Shown: positions 31,098 through 42,700 of the stretch, in pieces
Layout: each line of letters begins with the position of its first letter
How positions within the stretch are numbered: position 1 is the stretch's first letter
Source of the DNA: Antedon mediterranea
Lineage: Eukaryota > Echinodermata > Crinoidea > Comatulida > Antedonidae
Assembly (NCBI RefSeq): GCF_964355755.1
Contig: NC_092671.1
Location: forward strand, 40,685,804 to 40,749,803
Direction of reading: 5' to 3'
Length of the DNA: 64,000 nucleotides
Notes under the pieces: generated by a model
What the model saw: the letters and a program-made list of their open reading frames with translations, nothing else
Database searches by the model: none
What the model was told of the DNA's origin: nothing
Position numbers and translations under genes: made by a program

Positions 31098-32824
31098 GGT
31101 TCTAGGACACCTACCCCCTAGACAGTTACCCCCCGGATGTTTACCACCCGGACAACTACCCCCTTAGGACAACTACCCCCCGGACAACTACCCCCCGGAC
31201 AACTACCCCCTTAGGACAACTACCCCCTTAGGATAACAACCCCCCGGACAACTACCCCCCGGACAACCACCCCCTTAGGACAACTACCCCCTTAGGATAA
31301 CTACCCCGCGGGTAACTACCCCCCGGTCAACTACCCCCCCGGTCAACTACCCCCCGGTCAACTACCCCCCCCCCATCCAAAAGTAGACAAATATATAGGA
31401 CCGGTTTCTGTAAAAATGAAATCATCTGTTTTTAACGGGTGTTTCGAAACTAGAGACCCGAGACCAGAGACCTGAAACGAGACCCAATACGAAAAGGGAG
31501 ACCTATTGGGTCTCCCTTTTCGTATATTAGGGTCTCCCTTTTCGTATAGAGTGGTCTCTCTTTTCGTATAGTGGGGTCTCCCTTTTCTTATAGTGGGTCT
31601 CCCTTTTCTTATAATGGGTCTCCCTTTTCGTATATTTGGGTCTCCCATTTTGTATATTTGGGTCTCCCTTTCGTATAATTGGGTCTCCCTTTTCGTATAT
31701 TTAGGTCTCCCTTTTCGTATATTAGGGTCTCCCTTTTCGTATAGTGGGGTCTCCCTTTTCGTATAGTGGGGTCTCCCTTTTCGTACGTGGGTCTCCCTTT
31801 TCGTATATTTAGGTCTCCCTTTTCGTATTGGGTCTCGGGTCTCTGGTCTCTGGTCTCGGGTCTCTAGTTTCGAAACACCCGTTTTTAACCGATTATTCTG
31901 TTTAACAGCACGCTAGACCCTAGATGTGCTAGATTTAAAGTACCGTATTTATTGAAAAAACGGCCTGGGCTGTTTATTGTTTAGGTGGTTTTTAGGTGGA
32001 CATTTATTGGAAGAAAGTTGTTTATTCAATGGGAGAGGGTATAATCTAATGGAAATAGACGCCGATTATTTCATATGATGTTTCATGGGAGTGACATGGT
32101 CACCGTTTATTTGAGGGGAATTTATTTAAAGATCGACGTTTATTCGGTGAGTGAAAATTGAGGTCAAATATCAAAAGTGATATTATTCTTCAAGTGTACA
32201 AAAATACATATATGACAAATTTGAGACAAAAATTAATTCTTTTAAGACCAGTGGTTATCGAAGCATTGTCCTGACGCAAAAATTATTATTATTATTATTA
32301 GCGAACCCAGTATTTACAGTAAATACAGGGAGTACTATAATACGTTCGACTATCCTATGATCATGTGTGACAATCTTCAGTTTATACCAGGCTGTATTTA
32401 TGTTCAATCTTTTACTTTTGTTTACAATAATGAATAGTAATTCGTCAAAGTAACGAATTAAAATATAGTTATTAATTCCTATTATACACTGTTGCAGAGT
32501 CAGGTTGTTGAATGGTCTGGGTGGTTAGGGTGTTCTAAAGGGATAGTTTTCTGGGTGGTAATTGTCCGGGGGGTAATTGTCCGGGTGGTAATTGTCCGGG
32601 GGGTAATTGTTCCTAGGGGGTAATTGTCCGGGGGGTAGTTGTCCAGGGGGTAGTTGTCCTAAGGGGGTTGTTGTCCTAAGGGGGTAGTTGTCCGGGGGGT
32701 ATTTGTCCGGGGGGTAGTTGTCCTAAAGGGGTAGTTGTCCTAAGGGGGTAGTGGTCCAGGTGGTGGTTGTCCGGGGGGTAGTTGTCCGGGGGGTAAATGT
32801 CCAGGGGGTGAATATCCGGATACG
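31098..32824. mobile_element. Foldback element, family B, with 8-bp target duplication
   Basis: Both arms are tandem arrays of about 14-17-base units of the type GGACAACTACCCCC (left, 31105-31372) and the inverse GGGGGTAGTTGTCC (right, about 32555-32815). TTCTGGGG flanks both sides (31090-31097 and 32825-32832). The uninterrupted target is recognisable at about 56245-56290, where the sequence corresponding to the two flanks is contiguous. The core contains a second element (31437-31880). No transposase ORF. Confidence 0.8.
31437..31880. mobile_element. Hairpin element, 444 bp, 9-bp target duplication, nested in family B element
   Basis: Inverted termini GGGTGTTTCGAAACTAGAGA and its inverse, followed by an array of about 18-20-base units GGTCTCCCTTTTCGTATA. 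GTTTTTAAC flanks both sides (31428-31436 and 31881-31889). A 9-bp duplication is typical of Mutator-like transposons, but the class is not proved. The minus-strand ORF at 31358-31648 is a product of the array. Confidence 0.8.
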
Positions 32825-33692
32825 TTCTGGGGACCTTGTAGCTATTTTAAACAGTTTGGTAAGCCCTGCGTTGTTGTTATGCAAATGATCAGTTTGTGCG
32901 TGTATGGGGAAGATGGTATTGTTAGTCATACGCGCTCAAAACGCCACAAAATTAAATTTAAAAGTTAAATTTTGATTTTATTTTGTTAATCTTTATTAGA
33001 AATTCAAATCATGTAAAGATACAATTTTCCGGGCGGGAATCTAGAAACTCCCCTCCTTTAGTTTACAAAAGTAATCTTGAAAATTCCGGAGCAAGACCAT
33101 TTGCAGACTTGTAGATGCATGCGATCTTGGACTGTATGAAGATTTAAGGTGTTGTAAATGTTAGTTCGTGGTGTGAGAGGATGAGCTTTAAGGATATACA
33201 CTACACTACACTACATCAATAGTCAATGTGTGGAAGGATTATAGTGTTATAGAAGAAAATGGATGTGTTTTTATTAATGAAATAACCGAGCACGCGATAA
33301 GATGGAGATGGACAAGCCCAGTTTGGAACGGAGTTTATTTACATGAAAAGAAAAAGATAAATTTGAATCAATGTGAATGCCAAGATGTTTCTGTTTGTCA
33401 GTTTGTGATATGGGAATATACGAAACGATATTAAAAGTAGTGACTTTTATTTCTATTTTATATCACTGTGCTACCCTGATGCTAAATTGGGTCCACTTGA
33501 TAAGCTACCGTAGTACTATTTCTATTATTGAAGAAACTGGCAAAAGAGATTTACGGATCAGCCCAAGCGGAAATCGGCGGCAGACTGTTCAGCGGAAAGG
33601 CAGTAATCATCATCAAAGGCATAAATGGCGCTCCGTAGAGAAGTAATGCTCCACGAGTCGTCAGAATGACGCTCTGAATATACCTCCACAAA

Positions 33693-33726
33693 ATGGCAGC
33701 TAACAATAGTGTGGCGGTTAATTTGG
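33693..33726 (+). CDS. NUP205: NUP205 first coding exon
   Basis: ATGGCAGCTAACAATAGTGT... ends in TTGG|GTGAGT. Its phase (1) joins exactly to the acceptor CATTTAG|TTGCCCGCC at 37373, giving VARQWSPYKDLYHIVD, the usual NUP205 start region. An ATG at 37312 in the open frame before exon 2 is intronic in this model. The start sits in the open TE border described for 29255-33680. Confidence 0.8.
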
Positions 33727-36700
33727 GTGAGTATCGTCTTTATAACGCGATTATGCCTTATTTAACTGGATTATATATACACGATAGTTCAGAAAAATAA
33801 ACATTATAAAAGAGGCCTACTACAGTAGCTAGCCTAGACTAGGGCCAAGGAGTTAGCTTACAAAACTAGGCTAGCTAGGCCTACTAGGCTAGGCGGCTAG
33901 GCCTATTGTATTGGCCTAAACTGTGTGGATGCTAGTCAAGTCGCCCCATCGCAAAGTCGCCCCATACAAAGTCGCCCCTTACACAGTCGCCCCATCGCAA
34001 AGTCGCCCCAAAACAAAGTCGCCCCGACACAGTCGCCCCATTGCAAACTCGCCCCAACGCAAAGTCGCCCCAACGCAAAGTCGCCCCATCGCAAAGTCGC
34101 CCCATCACAAAGTCGCCCTATCGCAAAGTCGCCCCAAAACGTTAAAAATAGTTTACAAGTGCGTAAAATGTCGCAATGATACACAAAATAACACGGAACG
34201 TGTAGGCATAAAAGGTGAAGCCCCGCCATGTAGTCTCAGGTCACACGATCGGCACGCACCCCCATCATCAGAGAGGAAGCCCCCGACTAATCACTCCGCG
34301 GTCGCAATAACGTGCTAGCTTTACCAGAGGGAAACCCCCGTAATTACTCCGCCGTTGTCGCACTACAACGCACCATCTGAAGATGGGGAAACCCCGCCGG
34401 AGTTTTACGATGATATCAGTCGCGTTCGAAATCGGTCGCGTTTAATTTTGGTCGCGATAAAATGATGTTATACGATCTAGATTATTTTTACTTTGGTCGA
34501 TGAATATTTATTATTATTATTAGGCCTATATTAATAATTGATTTTTGTTTTTATTTTACAGGTCATGATGAGAAAGATGTTTACAAGATGATTACAATTT
34601 GTAAACATAGTTTAAGATTATAGTATTATCCAACATAATGTCATTTAACAGTACATAATTATTTAAATGTGAAATATTTTATAGGAAACGTAGGCTACGT
34701 CTGTGTCTTTTATTTTATACGTAAAACAATTTATTTATAAACATTCAGTTTACTATTATATACATAGTATTACAATGAACATTGATTGTAAGCCTGTAAG
34801 TAAGTAAGTAAGTAATATTTATTGCTTTCCAAATACAGTACAAATAAATAAAACAGGATAATGTAAATGAAATAAAAAGAGAAACATTAAATATAAAAAT
34901 ACAAGACAAGACAAGAAAATAAGCATGGAAAGCAGAGGATGGCCCTTTAAGCCCAGAGGCTTGTTTCCAAAGGGGTCCCCTGGAAAGGCAATCCCATCAT
35001 TATATCCATTATAAAATTGCATCATATCACCACTATGTCGTATATAAATGATGACGTGCGTGTGTGTATTCGTTGTACGTCCGTGTACGTATTATTCCGT
35101 GCCTCTTCACTGTCTTGTTTAAATTAAAATTAAATAAACACCCGATATGAGGATATTTATTAGGGATGATAATTAGAATGTTCTATAACCAAAAGGGTTG
35201 AAAAGAATGTCTTCAGTAAAATTATCATTGTGCTGTTGAATAAAAGGCGACTCGCCATCTGAAACATTCTCTGAAACCAATCGGAGCCGTGCCTTCTGGT
35301 ATCTGCAGTTTCCTCACAGCTGCTACGTCTTTCTGCTTACCGTCGGGGATTCCCCTTTTTAAAAAACACGCACACGATACTGTACGATGGTTTTTCCATG
35401 GTCAAAATGTAGCGTTTTAATTTTACTAAAATACCTGCATGTAAACGGCGATGAGATCCTTTTTTTTTTTATTTCTTTATTTTGAAAAGTCATTATAAAA
35501 TTAAGACACATATTTTGTCAATAAATGCAAAATGATCAATAAGTAGCCTATATAACACTCATTGTTTTAACTACTGTAAATCTATACGAAGGCCTACTAC
35601 ACATGTATACATTTATTATAATTATTATCCTAAAAAATGAGCTGGTATCCACGCGTAGGTTGAAGAAAGATTCGTAATTGTGGCTCTGGTAACTAATTTT
35701 AAAATCCTATTAAATTAACATTTTCGAAACTATAAATCAGGGATAATCTTTTTAGAACTTTCAAACAAGGGACTATTTTTTTAATGATTTTTAAAAAGCA
35801 CATCACTCCATTAAAACCTGTAAAATAAAAATTAAAACACAAATTATAATAGGATAAACATTATAATGCATACGACATTTAGCGCGACCAAAGTAACAAC
35901 GCAATCGATACGATATCAAACGCAACCGATATGATTAAAACCGCGGGCGACTTTGCGATGGGGCGACTTTGCGTTGGGGCGACTTTGCGATGGGGCGAAT
36001 TTGCGATGGGGCGACTTTGTAATAGGGCGACTTTGCGATGGGGCGACTGTGCCGGGGCGACTTTGCGATGGGGCGACTTTGCGATGGGGCGACTTTGTAT
36101 TGGGCGACTTTGTATGGGGCGACTTTGCGATGGGGCGACTTGACTGGATCCCAACTGTGTCATAATAGGCCTAACTACTGCGGCCTATCTAGGCCTAGGC
36201 GCACCCAAAACTGGACATAGCCTACTAAGTCTCCGCGATCACCGCCGCGCAGCGGGAATGTTTTTAAATTTGGTAAGCTCGATAGAGGTGCGAAATTGCA
36301 TTAGAGGCCTAGCACCTTTATAACTGTAATTTCGCACCTAAAAATTAAACATTAGATTTACTGAACAACGAAGTGGCCAATCATAAAATTATTATCGGAT
36401 TTAAATTAAACAAGGCCAACAGCCATTAAGTCGCGTGCTACAATGCATAGTGATACCGGACCGACAGATCGACCGACCGACATAGTGAACTATACTGACT
36501 GAAATTACTGAACATGTTTAAAAATATTTATATTTTTTTAATTTACACGTGCGTAGCTTGTCACTTTTGACGTGCTCGTATAACGTAATTTCGAGTTGAA
36601 AAGTAAGTCAAGAAAACAGAAATCGGGCAAAAAGAGTGTGCAACAACATTTAACGCGCAGTGCGCGCGCAAAAATATGCGCACTCATGGCAATTTTGTAA

Positions 36701-39700
36701 ACGCTTAAAATTGCCTGAAACGTACTCTTATTTCATCGAAAATAAATTTTGAAAATTTTAAGCGCGCGTACGCATGCGTTACATGCGCTACGCACGTAAT
36801 TGTATTGCCATATGATGATTTATGCCCTGAAATTTATGAGTACCAAATTTTATTTAATTGTGATTCATGGTTGTGAAGATATGATTACAAACGTGATTTC
36901 GTTAAATCGTGCGTAGACCGCGTAATTTTTTATTGCGCACCGTGAAGACATAACCACATTGATTCCTGGCCATAAGGAATATACTGTGAAAAATTGACCT
37001 AGCTAGATTAAACTGATATCAAGATAAGGTCAGAAAGCGATAAAACGCATAGTGATACCGGACCGACAGACCGACAGACAGACAGACCGACCAACCGACC
37101 GACATAGTGAACTATAGAGTCGCTTCCACGCGACTAATAATACCTGTTTTGTATTGTAGAAACTTTATCAGTTAATTATCGGTTAGGCCTATAGGGCCCA
37201 CCTAGGGCCTAGGCCTACTTTTTATCTGTTAATTATCGGTTAATTTTTGGCTGCGAAAACACAGCCATAGGCTAGGCCTAGTCTAGTTTTTTTAATTTTC
37301 ACTTTAACAAGATGGAACTATATTCTCAGACTATTGATACTAATTTTATATTTGTTGTCATGAAACATTTAGTTGCCCGCCAATGGAGTCCTTACAAGGA
37401 TCTGTACCATATAGTGGATGCAGCCATTACACAAAAAACACCAGATTCTTACTATGACTTGGAACTTGCTCTACGAAAATACAAGCCAGACCTCATTTCA
37501 TTGTTGAAAAATCCAGTAAGCATTTTTAATCCTTTTACAAGATTTAGGGTTAGGGTTCGTCTGAATAATTTAAACTTTCGATTTGAAAGATTAAGAAAGG
37601 TCAATCTCGTCCAAAATGGTCAATCGGTATTGCTTATAACATTTTCCCTTTTTGGTCAAAACCAAATTTCTGGAAATTCCTTTATTGAGAGAGTTTTGAA
37701 AAGAAAATTACTGTATAGTATTATGAATCAATATTTTAATGTGAATGTTTCCATTTTATTAATATGTTTTAAGAATTTCATCTTTGTTTTTCATGAACTA
37801 TTTTTAAAACATATCTTGTTTATTTTGAAGGCAAAAAATTCACAGCACAGAGAGAAAGTAAAAAAAGCAAAAGAAGATGGAATAGTAATAGAAGGTCAAC
37901 CAGGAACAAGAACACTTCCAGAAGAATTTATTAAAGAGTCTCTTATCATTAGTGATCTCTTTGATCTAAATGAGTACTCAGCAGTTGAGCTTCTTCTAGC
38001 AGGTACAGTACATTTTGAAAAACCTTTTTTCACCACCTGTATCATAAAACTAATTTTAATAGAGATCTTTCAATTTTATCACACATTACATTAAATAACA
38101 CAAGTTCAGATTTTGTTGTTGTCGTTTTTTTCTCCAAGTAAAAAAATAGTTTATAGTTTATCATAAACCTCAACCTAAATGTATAGGAAAGTAAAATTGC
38201 AATGTTTCACATTTTACTGTTGATAATATTACAATTATTATTATTATTATTTTAGTAATAGTCCTCTCATTTATTTCTTATACAATTATAATAAATGTTT
38301 CTGAAATCAATATATTGCAGGTGAACAGCAACAACCACACTATCCAGGACTCCCTCGGGGTCTAGTAGCTGTCTTGTTATACTATGATGGCCGTAGAAGC
38401 ATTGTGAATGCTCTTCACCTTCTCATTCAATCATGCAAAGGAAGAACATGGACTCTTGAACTCGATGAAGAGCTGATGTCACTTACCACTAACTTCACAA
38501 ATGAACTGGTTAACAATGGATTGGTTGACAAGATACTGTTTTTACTTCTTGAATTTTTACCTGATAAAGAGATTGAAAAGTTGGCAAAGCAACGAGCAAT
38601 TGGAGGATTTAAACATCGTCATCAGGTACACATCATTTATGCTTCTTGCAGTTAATTTACTGTATCAACGACTGGCGTTATTTTTAAGCCGATTCCACTA
38701 GGCGAATTTGTTCATGCAAATCAAAAGCGTCGGCTTATACACAAACATATTCATACATATACATATATATACACATACACATACATATTCATGTTTCTAT
38801 CTTCCAAATCCCTCTCTGCGGTGAATTCTATTCTATTGAATTTTTCTCTTCAGCAAAATTGGTAGAAATTGTTTCTACCTTTTGTAGAACCACTGCCTCT
38901 CCCAGCACATGCTCCCTTCCACTGCTAATATATAAGAGACAAACCTGAATTATGGACAATAATAATGACTAACTTGTGATTATTTCTTATAGGTGATGGA
39001 ATTACTGAAGGAGATTAGATCTTCACTTGCAGATTGCTTGTTCTCTCTAGCTTGCCAAAGTCCATTCAACAAGTCTAATTCTATGGCACTTATAAACTTC
39101 ATGAAAAAGAATGCATGTTTAAACGCTGAGGGTATTTTGGACGATGTAAGCATTACCCTGCTTACAACATTTATGTACTGTGCATATATAAATGTCTCGG
39201 ATTCAGCTGGTCAAAGTCAAAGTGGTAAACAATTTATATTTCTATTATGAAATTAGAATAATGGTAAATTTAAATTAATGCCAATGTAATGTGTACTATA
39301 GGAACTTGACTTACTGCAGAGTACTTTAGAAAGCACTTGTATTAGAACCATTTAACAGACGTGATTTTGAATCAATTCTTATTCATCATACATAATCAAA
39401 ATCATGTTAAACAACCACAATTTATATTAATTGAGTACTATCACCATTTTATTTTTTAAACAATTATAACACTGACAATTAACATGTTTATCTTTCACAA
39501 GCAGCAGTAACTGTACTACATCTATAATTGCATAACCCCTTAGGCCTACACAATTACCATGTACCAAACACAATGCTCTTGCCCTAGTACTGAATATAAT
39601 TTTTATTTTCATGCTTTTTCATAGATATGTTAAAAAGTTTACCTTGTATAGCGGACACAAGTTACATTGCAGATATCCAACAATTGCTGTTGTCAGATGA

Positions 39701-42700
39701 TGCTTGGGTTGTCTATGGTGTCAAGTCAGTATTTCAATTTGTGTGGGCAGTAATGCTTAGAAATATTGCCCAGCATTATGATTCACAAAGTAAGAAATAC
39801 TAAATGTATTACTTAATTAATTAATATTATTTAATAAATACACTAAATGACTTATCGTAACCAGCATGGGCAATTTAGGCATTTAGTTAATAATAACAGC
39901 CAACACTAAAAAAAAACTGTTTTTAAATTAATATTTGGCTATTTAAATAAATGCTTGTCTGATTTCTGAAGCTATGTTCATGTTGTTTACTTTTATCCAG
40001 ATTCCAGAATTGAAATCCTATTTCATAATATACTGTAATATATGTATTAGGGTTAGGCAGTAGTAACCAAAAATAATATACTGTAATATGTATTAGGGTT
40101 AGGGAGTAGTAACCAAAAATAATATACTGTAATAATATACTGTAATATGTATTAGGGTTAGGGAGTAGTAACCAAAAATAATATACTGTAATAATATACT
40201 GTAATATATGTATTAGGGTTAGGGAGTAGTAATCAAAAATTAGCAAACCTACTTGACAGTTCTGCTGTCAAAATGAACTAGATGAACATTTTTTTATCAT
40301 ATTAGGAAGAGGGCTTAACAAATGTATCTTTGAAAGAGTTGTATAATATAAAATTGTATTGACTTCATTTATTTTACTTCAGTGATTTGTATTTACAGGT
40401 TTGCAGGAACATATTGAAGCAGATGAAATGTTAATTGACCTAGCTTTGGAAGGAAATGTATTCAAATTCCTTTTAGAAACTATTAATAAAAAGAAGAATT
40501 TTCATGAAAGCGTAAGTTTATTTATTTTCAAATCAGTGATTCATTGAGTGAAAATACCCTGCAACCCCATTTAGGCTAGCTATCCAAATTATTTATTCTA
40601 CATCTATTATACTTCAAATCATTGCTTTAAATACAATTATGTACCTTCTGTGGTAAAACATGGCAAATGTGTATGTGTTCAAATATATTATTTCATAAGA
40701 AATTTTTCTTTACAATTGAATATATATAAAAAAATAAGGATGGATATTTTAATAGCAACTGTAATGTGTAAAAAAAAAATTGGAAATAGCTGTCTTTTAA
40801 AAGTGTTCTAATTGAGTAATATTTGTTTTTAAAGGAATTTCGAATTAGACGTTTTCACACCCTTGTTACAGACTTCATTGTCCAGATGCCACTAAAGGTA
40901 AGAATATAGTATTATACTTTACAAGATTATAGAGATTTTAAACCATTGTACACCATTTATGCATAAAAGTACACATTTACACAAGATTATAGAGATTTTA
41001 AACCATTGTACACCATTTATGCATAAAAGTACACATTTACACAAGATTATAGAGATTTTAAACCATTGTACACCATTTATGCATAAAAGTACACATTTAC
41101 ATTGACGCTAATGTTTTCTTTTTAGATAAAAGAACTTCGTAATCGTGGAGATGAAGCTGCTCGCATTTTGTTTGCTCATGCTCAAGAAGGATTAGAACCT
41201 CCAGTCAACCTTCCAAGACACTTTGAGCATTTTATGAGATTGGTAAGTGATTTCATTTTATGAGATTGTTAAGTGGTTTTATTCTACAGATTCCAACATC
41301 TCCTTTCACCATATCTGGTTCTGATCTATATTTTTGTTACTTATTGAACTCCCAGTAGATGATTTCTCTACATATTTCTATTTAAAATAGATTTCAGTAC
41401 TGTACAGTAAAGATGATTTGAACTTGGAACTGGCAGTAGAGTACTGGTGCCCATCTGAACAGTCACTGAGTCCATCAAGGTCCAGCTATGCTACCTCTTA
41501 CAGACACAGACCATCAAACAGACAGGTGACTCCTAATTAGCATAATACTTGTCTTTTTTTCACTATACTACTCTAAATTCATACATAAATAGTTCTATTA
41601 TACTAGTAAGAGATAACTGGTTACAATGCTCAATTCCATTGATAGAGCTAGATGTATATCAACAAGGTCAACAGCCATAAGTCGCGTGCTAAAACGCATA
41701 GTGATACCGGACCGACAGACAGACCGACCGACCGACATAGTGAACTATAGAGTCGCGTCCACGCGACTAAAAATAAAACTGTTTTGTATGCTAGCAGGGC
41801 TAACACACTCATCAGGTGAAAAATACAAACATCACACAAGATAAATTATGTATGTATGGACAAGACTTTGATTATGTAGTTAATATGCCTTTACTTTCTG
41901 TGTTTACGTTTGATCTAAATGTAATTATAATATATTTTTTTATTTTATAGGTCAGCCTTTTTAAGTTTATCCGAATGGCCGGTGATCTTTTACCACCTTC
42001 ACTGTATGTTCCATACATTGCTATGTTGAGCGGCCTGGCTACTGGACCTCTCTGTGCTCATCACTGTTTTAACCTTTTGAAAGTGAATGGCTTATCTGGC
42101 GGTAAGTTACAATTTTTTTCTTTTACTTATTACCTTGTGACACGAGAGAGTTTGAAGTAAGAGTGATTAAATATATTTATTCTTTCAAGGAGGAAGTGTG
42201 ACAAGTGTGTCATGGGATCATTTTTTCCAATCACTTAGCCGTTATTACTCAAACCTTCGTCAAGAAACTGGAGCCCACCATGTAGGAGGTCAACGTCAAA
42301 TACTTGGTAGAGGTATTACGCCTCAGGAACTTGATGGACTTGTTACAGTACTTAAGTTAATTCAAACGGTTGCTGAATGGGTAAGATACTATTGTACTGT
42401 ATGCATATCACTCGTACCTTTTGGTACTTGGTGGTTGTCTTCTTTAATACTTAATAGTTTGACAAGGAGACCTTGGTGAGTGGCTTATTAATTCTTCTCG
42501 TACCTTTTGACGTGGTACTTACTTGGTACTTGGTGGTTGTCTTCTTTAATACTCAATAGTTTGACAAGGAGACATTGGTGAGTGGCTTATTAATTGGACA
42601 ATATCTCTTTATTTATTGTTAGTGGCTTCAATAGATTCTTGGGGTCAGTTTATTCTTTTATTATTATCGAACTATTGCTTAGTAGGTAAATATTCAATGT

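Larger units (their letters stand above)
29255..33680. mobile_element. Large inverted-repeat element, probably foldback type, containing other elements
   Basis: 29255-29370 and 33420-33680 match in inverted orientation: GGAGCGCCATTTATGCCTTT on the left has its complement AAAGGCATAAATGGCGCTCC on the right, as do the AGTACTACGGTA / TACCGTAGTACT and AGCACAGTGATATA / TATATCACTGTG parts. The left arm carries a tandem array of the arm sequence (29364-29740). The right end stops about 15 bases before the NUP205 ATG. Exact ends and target duplication are not resolved. A 68-aa ORF at 33228-33434 inside has no family I recognise. Confidence 0.65.

Noticed and set aside
33228-33434. 68-aa ORF near the right arm of the large inverted-repeat element
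   Set aside because: No motif recognised and no splice context; kept only as a note within the element entry.
33923-34318. Overlapping open frames rich in Ser-Pro-Arg
   Set aside because: They lie on the foldback array (GTCGCCCC units); the same happens at 5250-5627 and 35879-36220.
37312-37372. ATG at 37312 as NUP205 start
   Set aside because: The open frame before exon 2 lacks NUP205 similarity, while a splice acceptor at 37371-37372 joins in phase to a MAANN... exon at 33693.
40027-40240. Telomere-like TTAGGG words
   Set aside because: Only one to two words per unit within a longer intronic repeat; not an interstitial telomere.
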